From Methanolobus chelungpuianus (GTDB taxonomy: Archaea > Halobacteriota > Methanosarcinia > Methanosarcinales > Methanosarcinaceae): DNA of 64,000 bases. The notes beneath the pieces were generated by a model. The model searched no databases, was not told the origin of the DNA, and saw only the letters and a program-made list of their open reading frames with translations. Positions 32,544-41,753 of this stretch are shown here, piece after piece. The stretch covers positions 288,336 through 352,335 of the forward strand of contig NZ_JTEO01000006.1 in the NCBI RefSeq assembly GCF_024500045.1, in the 5' to 3' direction. The position numbers and the translations under genes were made by a program. The stretch's first letter is position 1. Every line of letters begins with the position of its first letter.

Positions 32544-34400
32544 ATGGATAAGGCAAAAGTCATCAAATTCTCGGATACGGTGCGTGAAAAACTCCTGCAC
32601 GAAGTGAAAGAGAGGGCTGCATTCTACGGCATCCGTCCGAAAGACTTGCTCCCTGTCGATTCGGAGCACTCGGATTCCATTGTCATTGGTGGCAAGGTCT
32701 TCAACAGGAAGATCAAAGACCAGCGTGAGCATCTGGTCAGAGAGGTTAAACTCAAGGGCTATGAGCGGGTAATGGATGAAGTCACATATACTTGGTTCAA
32801 CCGTTTTGTTGCCCTGAAGTTCATGGAAGTTAACGATTATATTCAGGTTAAGGTGTTCACTTCAGATAATGCTGAGAGGACAGAGCCTGGCATCATCACA
32901 CATGCCTTAGAGCTGGACTTCCTGGATCTCGACTCTAACCAAGTGCTTGACATGAAGGCTGAGAGTAAGGATGAGGAGCTGTACAAGTTCCTGATACTGA
33001 GGTTGTGCAATTACCTGAACAGGACTATGCCTTTCATGTTCGAGAAGATCGAGGACTATACTGAGCTCCTGTTCCCTGAGAATTTGCTGCATATCGATTC
33101 CATTGTGAAGGATATCAATGAGATTATCCCCGAGGACGACTGGAGGGAAGTTGAGATCATCGGGTGGATATATCAGGATTATATTGCTCCCAAGAAGGAT
33201 AAGGTATTCAAGGACCTGCAGAAGAATATCAAGATCAGCAAGGAGAATATTCCTGCAGCGACCCAGTTGTTCACACCTCACTGGATCGTCCGCTACCTTG
33301 TGGAGAACTCACTAGGTCGCTTGTGGATGCTGAACCGACCCGGTTCCAAGCTGTATGAGCGGATGGACTATTACATCAGGCCAGAACAATCCGAAACGGA
33401 TTTCCTGAAGGTCAGCTCCCCGGAGGACATCCGGGTGTGCGATCCTGCCTGCGGCTCAGGACATATGCTGGTCTATGCCTTTGACCTGCTGTATGCTATC
33501 TACGAGGAGGAGGGTTATGACCATGCAGAGATTCCGGAGATGATACTGACCCGCAATCTTTATGGTGTAGAGATAGACGAGCGTGCAGGAGAGCTGGCGG
33601 CCTTTGCGCTTGCCATGAAGGCCAGGAGAAAGAACCGCAAGTTCTTCCAGAATCCTGTCCATCCTAATATATGCGTGCTCAAGAGCGTATCCTTTGAGGA
33701 GGGCGAACTCAATGCTTACACGAGTGCTGTGGGGCGTGAACTGTTCACCAACGACATCCGGGCTACACTGCTCCAGTTCAACGAGGCTGATAATTTTGGT
33801 TCTCTTATCCGCCCGAAGGCTGAGGATGTTTCAGGGATCCTGAAGCTACTGAAATCGAAGAACCTCTCTGAAAATCTAACCCTTCTAAGTACACACCAGA
33901 AGGTTTTGCAGGCGCTGAAGCAGGCAGATTGTCTTAGCCCGAAGTACCATGTTGTGGTTGCCAATCCACCGTATATGGGTGGCAAGGGGATGAATGCGAG
34001 ACTGAAGGACTTTGCACAGGATAATTATCCCAACAGCAAATCCGATTTCTTTGCTATGTTCATCGAACGCAACCTTTACCTTGCAATGAAGAAGGGCATG
34101 GTGGCGATGATAACTATGCAGAGCTGGATGTTCCTTTCATCATTTGAGAAACTCCGGGGGAGTATTCTGGATGAGCGTACCATACTGTCTCTGGCACATC
34201 TTGGGCCACGGGCCTTTGACAGCATTGGCGGCGAGGTTGTTTCTACTACAGCTTTTGTTATTGAGAATGCTCAGCGTCCTGAGTATAAGGGAGCATATAT
34301 CCGGCTTGTTGATGGCAACTGTGAAGCTGAGAAGGATGCATGGCTACGTGAGGCGGTCATGCAGGTGAGAATTGTTGCTCAACAAATGGAGGCTCAATGA
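32544..34400 (+). CDS. pglX: BREX methyltransferase PglX, N-terminal (catalytic) half
   Basis: A 618-residue protein covering the helical N-domain and the adenine-N6 methyltransferase core. The SAM motif DPACGSGHML is at about 300 and the catalytic NPPY at about 474. The frame ends right after the catalytic domain, at EKDAWLREAVM plus a dozen unrelated residues. The remaining PglX sequence resumes at 36255 after two other genes. Its stop overlaps the next ATG (ATGA). The catalytic half is undamaged and all junctions are coupled, so it may work as an M subunit with the downstream half as an S subunit. Confidence 0.88.
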   Translation: MDKAKVIKFSDTVREKLLHEVKERAAFYGIRPKDLLPVDSEHSDSIVIGGKVFNRKIKDQREHLVREVKLKGYERVMDEVTYTWFNRFVALKFMEVNDYIQVKVFTSDNAERTEPGIITHALELDFLDLDSNQVLDMKAESKDEELYKFLILRLCNYLNRTMPFMFEKIEDYTELLFPENLLHIDSIVKDINEIIPEDDWREVEIIGWIYQDYIAPKKDKVFKDLQKNIKISKENIPAATQLFTPHWIVRYLVENSLGRLWMLNRPGSKLYERMDYYIRPEQSETDFLKVSSPEDIRVCDPACGSGHMLVYAFDLLYAIYEEEGYDHAEIPEMILTRNLYGVEIDERAGELAAFALAMKARRKNRKFFQNPVHPNICVLKSVSFEEGELNAYTSAVGRELFTNDIRATLLQFNEADNFGSLIRPKAEDVSGILKLLKSKNLSENLTLLSTHQKVLQALKQADCLSPKYHVVVANPPYMGGKGMNARLKDFAQDNYPNSKSDFFAMFIERNLYLAMKKGMVAMITMQSWMFLSSFEKLRGSILDERTILSLAHLGPRAFDSIGGEVVSTTAFVIENAQRPEYKGAYIRLVDGNCEAEKDAWLREAVMQVRIVAQQMEAQ

Positions 34401-35881
34401 ACACTCCCATTTCCCAGCTCATCACAATGCCTGAGGGGAAGACGCTGGAGTTCAAGCGTGATATCTCCTCGCCAAAGAACATTATCAAGACGCTTGTGGC
34501 GTTTGCCAACACTGCCGGAGGGCGTTTGGTGATTGGGGTGGAGGACGACACCAGAGAGGTGCGGGGTGTGGTGAATCCCCTTGATGAGGAGGAGCGACTG
34601 TGCGATCTTATTGCTGATGGTATAGCGCCACGCCTGGTGCCTAATGTGGAACTGATGTCCATTGAGGATAAGACCCTGCTAAGCGTGGAAGTGTATCCGA
34701 GCGGGCAGCGTCCTCATTGGGTGAAGAAGGAAGGACATGATGAGGGTGTTTATGTACGGCTGGGTTCCACTAACAGGAAAGCTGACCGGGAGCTTATTGC
34801 AGAGCTGAAGCGTACCTCAGCAGGTACTTCTTTTGATGAATTGCCTTTGCCTGATCTTAGTGTGGAAGCACTGGATATAGTAGCAGCAAAGGAGTTGTTT
34901 AAGGGGAAGCGTGAGTTGGGTGAGCGAGAGATAGTATCTTTGAAAATGCTCGCAGAGGAACAGGGACACCTGGTTCCAACTATTGGTGGAGTGTTGCTTT
35001 TTGGGAAGGAGCGTGAAGAACGCTTTCCCGATGTATGGATACAGTGCGGCCGTTTTGAGGGCACTACAAAAAGCGTGATCTTTGATCATATCGAGATACA
35101 TGAACATTTGCCAATAGCTGTTGAACATGTCATAGATTTTATTAAGAAACATTCCATGCGAGGTGCGGATCTCTCACAGATCAAGCGGCGGGATGTGTGG
35201 AGCATTCCTCTTGACATTGTGCGTGAAGCTGTTATTAATGCGATAGTGCATTCTGATTATTCTCAGATAGGTGCTCCGTTGAGGGTTGCCATCTATGATG
35301 ACAGAGTGGAAATAGAGAATCCTGGTATCCTTGTGCCAGGCATGACCGTTGAGGATGTCAAGCAAGGTGTGTCCAAGATACGCAACCGTGTTATTGCCCG
35401 TGTTTTCAGAGAACTGGGCCTTGTGGAACAATGGGGCAGTGGTGTTCCCCGTATCTTTGAAGAGGCAGAGTCTTTGCAATTGCCAGAACCTAAGATCGAA
35501 GAAATAGGAATGAGAGTTCGCTTTACTATCTACCTGAAGGAGTCAGCGATCAGGTCCCTATCTAAGGGACCAAGTGGGAATCAAGTAGGGACTAAGTCGG
35601 GACCAAGTAGGGACCAAGTAGGGACCAAGTTTGGATTAACTACAGAGCAGATCAAGGTCTTGCATGCCTGCGTTGAAGATTCCGGGATACTGGAACTGAT
35701 GAGCGTTACCGAGCGCAGTAACAGGACCAAGTTCAGGAATAATGTCCTGATCCCATTATTGTCGAATGGTTTCATTGAAATGACCATCCCCGAAAAACCC
35801 ACAAGCAGCAAGCAGAAATACCGCCTGACGCCCAATGGCCGTGCATTCTTAACCAGGGAAAAGAAGGTGAAGAAAGAATGA
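34397..35881 (+). CDS. AlbA/HATPase-type regulator inserted in pglX (COG2865-like)
   Basis: A 494-residue protein. Residues 1-120 are the AlbA_2/Schlafen-like DNA-binding domain (EGKTLEFKRDISSP; LVAFANTAGGRLVIGVED). Residues about 240-350 hold a HATPase_c_4 domain (REAVINAIVHSDYSQIGAPL; RNRVIARVFRELGLVEQWGSGVPRI). The C-terminus is a winged helix after a run of GPSRDQVGTK repeats. Such regulators accompany type I restriction and BREX genes and are thought to control expression. It starts in an ATGA overlap with pglX-N and ends in one with the next frame. AACACTCC occurs at both ends of the inserted block. Confidence 0.8.
   Translation: MNTPISQLITMPEGKTLEFKRDISSPKNIIKTLVAFANTAGGRLVIGVEDDTREVRGVVNPLDEEERLCDLIADGIAPRLVPNVELMSIEDKTLLSVEVYPSGQRPHWVKKEGHDEGVYVRLGSTNRKADRELIAELKRTSAGTSFDELPLPDLSVEALDIVAAKELFKGKRELGEREIVSLKMLAEEQGHLVPTIGGVLLFGKEREERFPDVWIQCGRFEGTTKSVIFDHIEIHEHLPIAVEHVIDFIKKHSMRGADLSQIKRRDVWSIPLDIVREAVINAIVHSDYSQIGAPLRVAIYDDRVEIENPGILVPGMTVEDVKQGVSKIRNRVIARVFRELGLVEQWGSGVPRIFEEAESLQLPEPKIEEIGMRVRFTIYLKESAIRSLSKGPSGNQVGTKSGPSRDQVGTKFGLTTEQIKVLHACVEDSGILELMSVTERSNRTKFRNNVLIPLLSNGFIEMTIPEKPTSSKQKYRLTPNGRAFLTREKKVKKE
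35565..35630 (+). repeat. 11-bp tandem repeats, block 1 (coding)
   Basis: About six units of GGGACCAAGTA (10-12 bp variants) lie inside the regulator gene. Three units make 33 bp, read as the 11-residue repeat GPSRDQVGTKS. Gain or loss of a number of units that is not a multiple of three would shift the frame. Confidence 0.8.
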
Positions 35882-36258
35882 CTTCCCGGCACCAGGTTAG
35901 TGAACTTGATTCCATTAATGGGACGAACTCACGGCCCAAGTCACAGCCTAAGTCACGGCCCGAGTCGGGACCAAGCTGGGACCATGTAGGGACTAAGTCA
36001 GGACCAAGTGGGGACCAAGTAATATCCAAATCACCGACTCAGTTAGCGACCCAGTTGCATAAGATTTCCTCTTCGAACTATTATATCAGACTTGTTACCG
36101 ATCAAGTAGTCAATCAAGTAGGCGAACAAGTAACCGCTACAAACCACAAAGAGCACAGAGGACACGGAGATCTTGCGGCTGAAATTAAATCTACAGCTAA
36201 AGTAGCGGCTAGAGTTACAGCGAAAGTCACTACTTATCTAGGAGCCAGCAAAACATGA
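35878..36258 (+). CDS. low-complexity repeat protein between pglX halves
   Basis: A 126-residue frame joined to both neighbours by ATGA overlaps. Its first 50 residues carry the same 11-bp DNA repeats as the end of the regulator gene (SGPSWDHVGTKSGPSGDQV). The rest has DQVVNQVGEQV and AARVTAKVT patterns and an internal NHKEHRGHG from a common ACCACAAAGAGCACAGAG-type intergenic sequence. It looks like a degenerate duplicate of the regulator's C-terminal tail, not an independent protein. Translation may merely keep ribosomes moving into the second pglX half. Confidence 0.4.
   Translation: MTSRHQVSELDSINGTNSRPKSQPKSRPESGPSWDHVGTKSGPSGDQVISKSPTQLATQLHKISSSNYYIRLVTDQVVNQVGEQVTATNHKEHRGHGDLAAEIKSTAKVAARVTAKVTTYLGASKT
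35931..36021 (+). repeat. 11/12-bp tandem repeats, block 2
   Basis: About eight units: three 12-bp forms (ACGGCCCAAGTC type) followed by five 11-bp forms close to GGGACCAAGTA. This is the same family as block 1, 300 bp upstream, so the block arose by segmental duplication. Confidence 0.75.
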
Positions 36259-37931
36259 CCAATAACACTCCATCAACCACCCCTGTCCCAAATTTCTACC
36301 GCGCCTCTGCGGCTGATTTCAAGAAGATTCCCGGAAGTCCGATTGCATACTGGCTAAGCGATAGATTCCGAATGTTGTTTTATAATTCAGATATATTTGA
36401 GTCACATTTTGATATTAAGGCTGGAATGTGTACAGGTAAAAATGAAGTTTTTATCCTTTCGTGGTTCGAAATTAGTTTTGACTTGATACGAAATAACGAT
36501 GCTGAAACTTACGTATATACTCCTCACAATAAAGGCGGAGAGTTTAGAAAATGGATGGGAAATTGGGATTCAGTCCTTAAATATTCTCGAAAGCATTTAA
36601 AGGATATGGAAAAAAATCCAGGTTTCAGGCATGATGGAAGGGATTACTATTTCAGAGCACACATAGGATGGTCGAAAGTAACATCCTCTAAGTCTAGTTT
36701 TCGCTATTATCCAGAAGGTTTTTCGTTTGATTCAGCTGGCCTTGCTCTCTTCTCCAATAGTGAGGAACGTCTGTTAGAAGCAATGGGGTTTCTAAATTCT
36801 AAAGTAGCTGCAAATCTCATTCAAGTTTTGAATCCAACTCTTAATGTAACTCCACAAATAGTTAAGAAAATGCCATTAACTAGTGTTAATTTCGGTAATA
36901 TTTATGGCGCATTATGCCAGCACTCAAAGTCAGATTGGAACTCTTACGAAACATCATGGGATTTCACCACTCTCCCCCTCCTTCAACCCGAATACCACCA
37001 CCCAACCCTCCGTGAAACCTACATCAAACTCCGCGCCCACTGGAAAGAAATGACACTGGAGATGCAGCAGCTGGAGGAAGAGAACAACTGTATTTTTATC
37101 GAAGCCTATGGCTTGCAGGATGAACTTACACCTGAAGTGCCGCTTTCAGAGATCACACTGACATGCAATCCATATTATCGCTATAATGGGGACAGAAATG
37201 AGGAAGAGCTGGAAGCATTGCTGCTTACGGATACGATTAAAGAGTTCATCTCCTACGCTGCGGGATGCATGTTCGGGCGGTATTCGCTGGACAAGCCGGG
37301 GCTGGTGCTTGCAAACCAGGGTGATAAGATAGGAGATTATCTGGAACAAGTGCCGGAGCCGAGCTTCATGCCAGATGCTGACAACATCATACCCATACTT
37401 GAAGATGAGTATTTTGAAGATGATATTATCGGTAGGTTCAAGGAGTTCCTCAAGGTGACTTTTGGAGAGGACACTCTTTCGGAGAATCTGGATTTCATTG
37501 CGGAGGCTCTGGGTGGTAATGGTAAGAAGTCCTCTGAGGCTGTGATAAGGGACTATTTCCTGAAGTCGTTCTACAAGGACCATTTGAAAATGTACAAGAA
37601 GAGGCCAATCTACTGGCTGTTCAGTTCGGGGAAAGGCAGGGCTTTCAATGCGCTTGTTTACATGCACAGGTACAACAAGGAGACACTGGCTCTGATGAGG
37701 ACAGATTATCTGCTGGAGCTGGAAGGAAAGCTGGATGCTAAGAGGGAGATGATCAAGTCGGATATAGGGAAGGATGCTCAGGAGAAGGCGCGGTTGGGTA
37801 AGATGATCGAGGAGCTCATGGCTTATGATGAAGTGCTGAAGAATAAGGCGGATGAGTATATTGAGATTGATCTGGATGATGGGGTTGTAGTGAATTATGC
37901 GAGATTTGAGGGGTTGGTGGAGAAGATATGA
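36255..37931 (+). CDS. pglX: BREX PglX, C-terminal (target recognition) half
   Basis: A 558-residue protein starting NFYRASAADFKKIPGSPIAYW after twelve residues. This is the sequence that normally follows the methyltransferase domain inside one PglX chain. The remainder matches the PglX specificity and C-terminal regions (KAGMCTGKNEVF; KKRPIYWLFSSGKGRAFNALVYMHRY; helical tail). No SAM motif is present, so it depends on the N-terminal half. It begins in an ATGA overlap and its stop overlaps the RloC-like start. A natural two-chain PglX, analogous to HsdM plus HsdS, is the simplest reading. Confidence 0.85.
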   Translation: MTNNTPSTTPVPNFYRASAADFKKIPGSPIAYWLSDRFRMLFYNSDIFESHFDIKAGMCTGKNEVFILSWFEISFDLIRNNDAETYVYTPHNKGGEFRKWMGNWDSVLKYSRKHLKDMEKNPGFRHDGRDYYFRAHIGWSKVTSSKSSFRYYPEGFSFDSAGLALFSNSEERLLEAMGFLNSKVAANLIQVLNPTLNVTPQIVKKMPLTSVNFGNIYGALCQHSKSDWNSYETSWDFTTLPLLQPEYHHPTLRETYIKLRAHWKEMTLEMQQLEEENNCIFIEAYGLQDELTPEVPLSEITLTCNPYYRYNGDRNEEELEALLLTDTIKEFISYAAGCMFGRYSLDKPGLVLANQGDKIGDYLEQVPEPSFMPDADNIIPILEDEYFEDDIIGRFKEFLKVTFGEDTLSENLDFIAEALGGNGKKSSEAVIRDYFLKSFYKDHLKMYKKRPIYWLFSSGKGRAFNALVYMHRYNKETLALMRTDYLLELEGKLDAKREMIKSDIGKDAQEKARLGKMIEELMAYDEVLKNKADEYIEIDLDDGVVVNYARFEGLVEKI

Positions 37932-40126
37932 TTAAAAGAATAAATAAAATAAGAAGTTTTGGAATTTACAAGGATTTAACCTTTTGTGCTCCTGAATTTA
38001 AAAAGTACAATTTAATCTACGGATGGAATTATTCTGGAAAAACTACTCTGTCTAGACTATTCAGATGCATCGAATTGCAAAAGATTCATATGGATTTTCC
38101 TGATGCAGAATTCGAACTTATAGATAATGAGAATAATAATATAAAACATAATAAATTAGATGGTTCTAGATATCAATTCCGAGTTTTCAATACAGACTTC
38201 ATAAATGATAATCTTTACTGGGAAAATCAAGAAGCTAATCCTATATTTGTTTTAGGTGAAGAAAATATTGAATTGCAGCAGCAGATAGAGGTATTGGATG
38301 AAACTATTGGTGATTTAGAGGAAGATAAGACAGAGCTAGAGCAACAAAGAAATGATATAGAGACGGATTTAGAGAAAAAGTTAACCGATAAAGCTAGGGA
38401 ACTAAACAGGATTAAGTCACCTTATAACAAAGCCAAATTAAAGAAAACTTTGGAATATCATCAAGCAAACCTTGATAAATACTTTTTAAGCGAAAATAAT
38501 CTTAGTATATTACGAGAAACAATAAATGCTCCTTCAAAAGAGAAACTATCCATCATTCACTTAGAATTCTTAAACCAAAGTAAATTGGAGCAAATTGAGG
38601 AGATATTAGAGAAGACAGTAATATCGGAAACTATTGAGAAACTTAAAAATAATCCAGAACTCAATAACTGGGTTCAAAGAGGACTAGAGCTGCATAGAGG
38701 AAAGAAACATTGTGACTTTTGCGGTAATCAACTGACAAGTGATTTACTACATACATACGAAAAGCATTTTTCAAAAGAATATGAGAAAATATTGATGGAG
38801 TTGAATCGACAAGCTCGAGATTTAAATATTTTTAAAATATCAATACCTTTTCCTGATGACAAAAGACTCTATCCACAAGTAGAAAACGACTACAGAATAT
38901 CTAAATCTAAATTCAATAAATGTATAAGTGAATACAATGAAACGATTGAAAAACTAATCAGCCTTTTAAATGAAAAAATAAAAAATCCTTTTAATAAGTA
39001 TGCAGGAAAAGCTTTTCTGATGGAAATAACCGTCATTATTGATAGTCTCAATGAATACAATGAAGTTATTACTAGACACAATAAAATATGTGATAACTTT
39101 GAGAACGAACAATCAGGAGCATTCCAAAAAATAGAGCTGCATTATGCAGCTGAGTTTAACAAAGACAATAATTATATTCTCAATATCACTGAACTGAAAA
39201 AGTTGGATACAGAAATAAGTACTATAAACAAGAAGATTGCAGAATGTAAAGCGCTTGTACATCAAAAAGAATCAAAATTATCGGATGTAGGTAAAGCTGC
39301 AGATAAGATCAGTGCAGAACTACAGAGTATTTTTGGTAGAGGTCACATTAAGTTAGAAGCTGTCGAAAATAATAAGTTTAGAATATTGCGTGATGGGAGA
39401 GAAGCCAAAAACTTAAGTGAAGGAGAAAAGACGGCAATTGCATTCTCTTATTTCTTAACTCGCCTTGAAGATCAAGAAACAGACCTCTCAAAAGCCATCG
39501 TTTTTATAGATGATCCGATCTCTAGTTTAGATTCAAATCACTTGTACAATACATTTTCAATAATAAAAGCCAAATTGGAGAATTGTAATCAATTATTTGT
39601 ATCTACACATAACTTTGAGTTTTTTAATTTAATGAAAGACTGGTTTTCAGATATGAAGAAGAAGAAGTGTTGCTATTATCTCATTGAAAGGACAGTGAAG
39701 GAAGCAAACGAAGTCTCAAACATAAGTGAATTGCCTTTGTTCTTACTCAACTATAAATCTGAATATCATTATCTCTTTTATAAAATTAAATCTTTTGATT
39801 CTAATCCTACTACGGACTTTGAAAATTTATATCAGTTACCAAACATAATAAGAAGATTTTTAGAGGCATTTGTTGGATTCAAGTATGCAGTTGGAGTCAA
39901 AAGAGGACTTGAGATATTAATAGCCAATGAGAGTGAAAGAATTAAAATCGATAAATTTGTTAATAATTTTTCTCATCAATCTGGTTTGTCCAGATCTTTA
40001 GTGTTAACTGACGTTAATGAATGTAAGAGTATTGTACACATCGTTTTAGAAGCAGTGAAAAATAAGGACAGCGAGCATTATACCTGTTTAGAAGAAATTT
40101 ACAACACTACTATAACTGCGTTATAG
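37928..40126 (+). CDS. RloC/PrrC-like ATPase, predicted anticodon nuclease
   Basis: A 732-residue ABC-type ATPase of the AAA_13 family. Walker A is IYGWNYSGKTTLSRLF near residue 40. A long coiled coil is interrupted by a zinc-hook-like C-x2-C (Cys262, Cys265, HCDFCGNQL). Signature LSEGEKTAIAFSYFL and Walker B IVFIDDPISSLDSNH follow. The C-terminal domain has Arg642/Arg643, Glu646 and His683 (RRFLEAF ... NNFSHQS), arranged like the R-E-H triad of the PrrC/RloC tRNA anticodon nucleases. The hook points to RloC. It is coupled to pglX-C by ATGA, so it may fire when BREX is inhibited. Confidence 0.72.
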   Translation: MIKRINKIRSFGIYKDLTFCAPEFKKYNLIYGWNYSGKTTLSRLFRCIELQKIHMDFPDAEFELIDNENNNIKHNKLDGSRYQFRVFNTDFINDNLYWENQEANPIFVLGEENIELQQQIEVLDETIGDLEEDKTELEQQRNDIETDLEKKLTDKARELNRIKSPYNKAKLKKTLEYHQANLDKYFLSENNLSILRETINAPSKEKLSIIHLEFLNQSKLEQIEEILEKTVISETIEKLKNNPELNNWVQRGLELHRGKKHCDFCGNQLTSDLLHTYEKHFSKEYEKILMELNRQARDLNIFKISIPFPDDKRLYPQVENDYRISKSKFNKCISEYNETIEKLISLLNEKIKNPFNKYAGKAFLMEITVIIDSLNEYNEVITRHNKICDNFENEQSGAFQKIELHYAAEFNKDNNYILNITELKKLDTEISTINKKIAECKALVHQKESKLSDVGKAADKISAELQSIFGRGHIKLEAVENNKFRILRDGREAKNLSEGEKTAIAFSYFLTRLEDQETDLSKAIVFIDDPISSLDSNHLYNTFSIIKAKLENCNQLFVSTHNFEFFNLMKDWFSDMKKKKCCYYLIERTVKEANEVSNISELPLFLLNYKSEYHYLFYKIKSFDSNPTTDFENLYQLPNIIRRFLEAFVGFKYAVGVKRGLEILIANESERIKIDKFVNNFSHQSGLSRSLVLTDVNECKSIVHIVLEAVKNKDSEHYTCLEEIYNTTITAL

Positions 40127-40155
40127 TAAAATATCTGTTAAGGTTAATGATAATC

Positions 40156-40215
40156 ATGCAAAACCCGAAAAAACCACCCTGCACATACTTAATCTTCTTG
40201 AATCATCTGGTATGT
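40156..40215 (+). pseudogene. frameshifted remnant of a pglZ 5' end
   Basis: Allowing one missing C after codon 3, the sequence reads M-x-N-P-E-K-T-T-x-x-I-L-x-x-x-E-x-x-G. This matches residue for residue the start of the intact pglZ 3.5 kb downstream (MLNPEKTTQSILKKFETLG). About 20 codons survive before stops. It sits just where pglZ would be expected after pglX/rloC, and so marks the left edge of an inserted module. Confidence 0.7.
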
Positions 40216-40249
40216 GAACATCATCCCTTATAAAAGATAAAAGAGTGGT

Positions 40250-40573
40250 TCAGGAGATATATTCCAGGTACTTGATAAAAGAATATTGCTTCTCATATCT
40301 CCTCAGGATTTTAATTGCGTCATCTCTGTTCTTTTTCGGGATACAGCAATCATCCCTTCCGTCGGAATTGTAGTGCTGTAAAAGGTTGATCTTGAGCAGG
40401 TCCTGCAGAGCTTTTTTTGCATTACCTTTATTATGTGTGGGAATGCCGTTCAATAGATGAAGTTGGTTTATGTGTTTAGGGCACCAGCGGCTTTGCCTGC
40501 ATATATTGTACAATATGCGCAGTTCATATTCTGAATAGTCCCTTGCAAGAAAGTCTGTTCCAACCATCAGCAT
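40250..40573 (-). CDS. small winged-helix-like protein
   Basis: A 107-residue protein encoded against the direction of the BREX genes. Residues about 15-75 have the helix pattern of a winged helix (ELRILYNICRQS; KALQDLLKINLLQHYNSDGRDDCCIP). I do not recognise a named family. It stands alone at the left end of the module inserted between rloC and pglZ and could repress the divergent regulator gene. A TTG or ATG start upstream is not apparent; the ATG at 40573 is used. Confidence 0.5.
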   Translation of the reverse strand: MLMVGTDFLARDYSEYELRILYNICRQSRWCPKHINQLHLLNGIPTHNKGNAKKALQDLLKINLLQHYNSDGRDDCCIPKKNRDDAIKILRRYEKQYSFIKYLEYIS

Positions 40574-40681
40574 AAAGAAATTATCTCAACTGATATAAAC
40601 GTACTGTAAAATGCATTTGACAGCTAACCACTATCTTTAAGTAAATAGTAGGTATTATTCTTCATATAGGAGGATTCAAAG

Positions 40682-41227
40682 TTGGCATTAGAAGATTTTC
40701 TCGGAAAAACTTCTGAAATTAAGATCATTGATTTTCTATCCGGGAACTCGGACATAGCTTATAACCAGTCGGAGATAAGCGAATGCACGGGAGTTTCCAG
40801 GCAAACTGTGAATCATAAGATTCCCATGCTCATATATAATGGGATTATCGAGATTAAAGAAAAGAAGAAAAACGTTAGTTACTATCAGCTGGCTGATAAC
40901 AAAATCGTAAAAGCATTAATAGGGTCGGTGTTTGCAAACAGCTTCTTTGTTGCCGGATATGAAGATGACGAAGAAGATGTCATCGAGGACATAAGAAAGG
41001 AAACAGGTCCCATTGTTTATGAAGAGAACGCATGTTTCTCCTATGTGCCTGAAACCGGGATGTCCAGGACATTGAACTGGAAATCTTTAAAATGCGGAAG
41101 CATAACTTTTGAAGTGCGTGAGAAACATGCTATTCGATGGTCAGAAGAGCGTGGAATTAAAGCGTTAAAAGAAACGCCATACGCACGGCAGGCAATGACC
41201 GTAAACCAGCCCCTTGCTTCTGCCTGA
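40682..41227 (+). CDS. winged-helix regulator
   Basis: A 181-residue protein starting at a TTG with AGGAGG 8 bp upstream. Residues 1-75 are an ArsR/MarR-like winged helix (ISECTGVSRQTVNHKIPMLIYNGII, then a K-rich wing). The C-terminal 80 residues, with VREKHAIRWSEERG, are unassigned. It precedes the DUF3467 gene by 8 bp. This pair, wHTH plus DUF3467, forms a small unit at the head of the RloAB module and probably regulates it. Confidence 0.7.
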   Translation: MALEDFLGKTSEIKIIDFLSGNSDIAYNQSEISECTGVSRQTVNHKIPMLIYNGIIEIKEKKKNVSYYQLADNKIVKALIGSVFANSFFVAGYEDDEEDVIEDIRKETGPIVYEENACFSYVPETGMSRTLNWKSLKCGSITFEVREKHAIRWSEERGIKALKETPYARQAMTVNQPLASA

Positions 41228-41235
41228 GGGATACT

Positions 41236-41538
41236 ATGGAAGATATTGAAGAGCAGCAGGAAAACAAAGAGATACAGGTTGTAAGGACACCACTTTTTGG
41301 CAGAACCTACGCCACAAATGCATTGGTTGCAATAACCGACTGTGATGTAAGAATTGAACTGATGAATGAAAAATTCCAGCATGAGGATAAATGGATATAT
41401 CACAGCGATCACATGGCAATCTTAACCATGCAGGCAGCTAAAAAACTGTTACTTGATCTGAATAAGAAAATATCAAAGTATGAAGAGGAAAACGGCGAGA
41501 TCGAAGTTAATTCAGACCGCCTGAATGTCGACAACTAA
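41236..41538 (+). CDS. DUF3467-family protein
   Basis: A 100-residue protein. It matches the DUF3467 layout: YATNALVAITDCDVRIEL, a short strand pair, then MTMQAAKKLLLDLNKKI-like SDHMAILTMQAAKKLL and the ending ISKYEEENGEIEV. The family is small, widespread in archaea and bacteria, and of unknown function. It is cotranscribed with the winged-helix gene. Confidence 0.72.
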   Translation: MEDIEEQQENKEIQVVRTPLFGRTYATNALVAITDCDVRIELMNEKFQHEDKWIYHSDHMAILTMQAAKKLLLDLNKKISKYEEENGEIEVNSDRLNVDN

Positions 41539-41663
41539 CTCTCATACACTGATTTTTTTTAATTTTTAAAACGCATTTGATCTTATGTTACTTTTCCTAT
41601 GAGGGCCGGACCAGCCCTGAGTAGCAATTCCTGTATAAATGAAGTTCCCCTTCATCTCAGCAA

Positions 41664-41680
41664 TTAATTTAAATATAATC
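41664..41680 (+). promoter_or_regulatory. promoter of rloAB
   Basis: AATTTAAATATAATC is a TATA-like run about 80 bp before the RloA-like ATG, in a 215-bp gap after the DUF3467 gene. RloAB therefore probably has its own promoter inside the BREX locus. Confidence 0.4.
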
Positions 41681-41753
41681 ATGTTTTATCTTTAATATAC
41701 ACGCAAGATTCACGAAAATAGCAATCAAATCTGCATAATAGGGTGCTATCAAC

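Noticed and set aside
35581..36029. Minus-strand frames over the 11-bp repeats
   Set aside because: They are open only because the repeat lacks stops on both strands; the plus-strand frames have overlaps with pglX halves and recognised domains.
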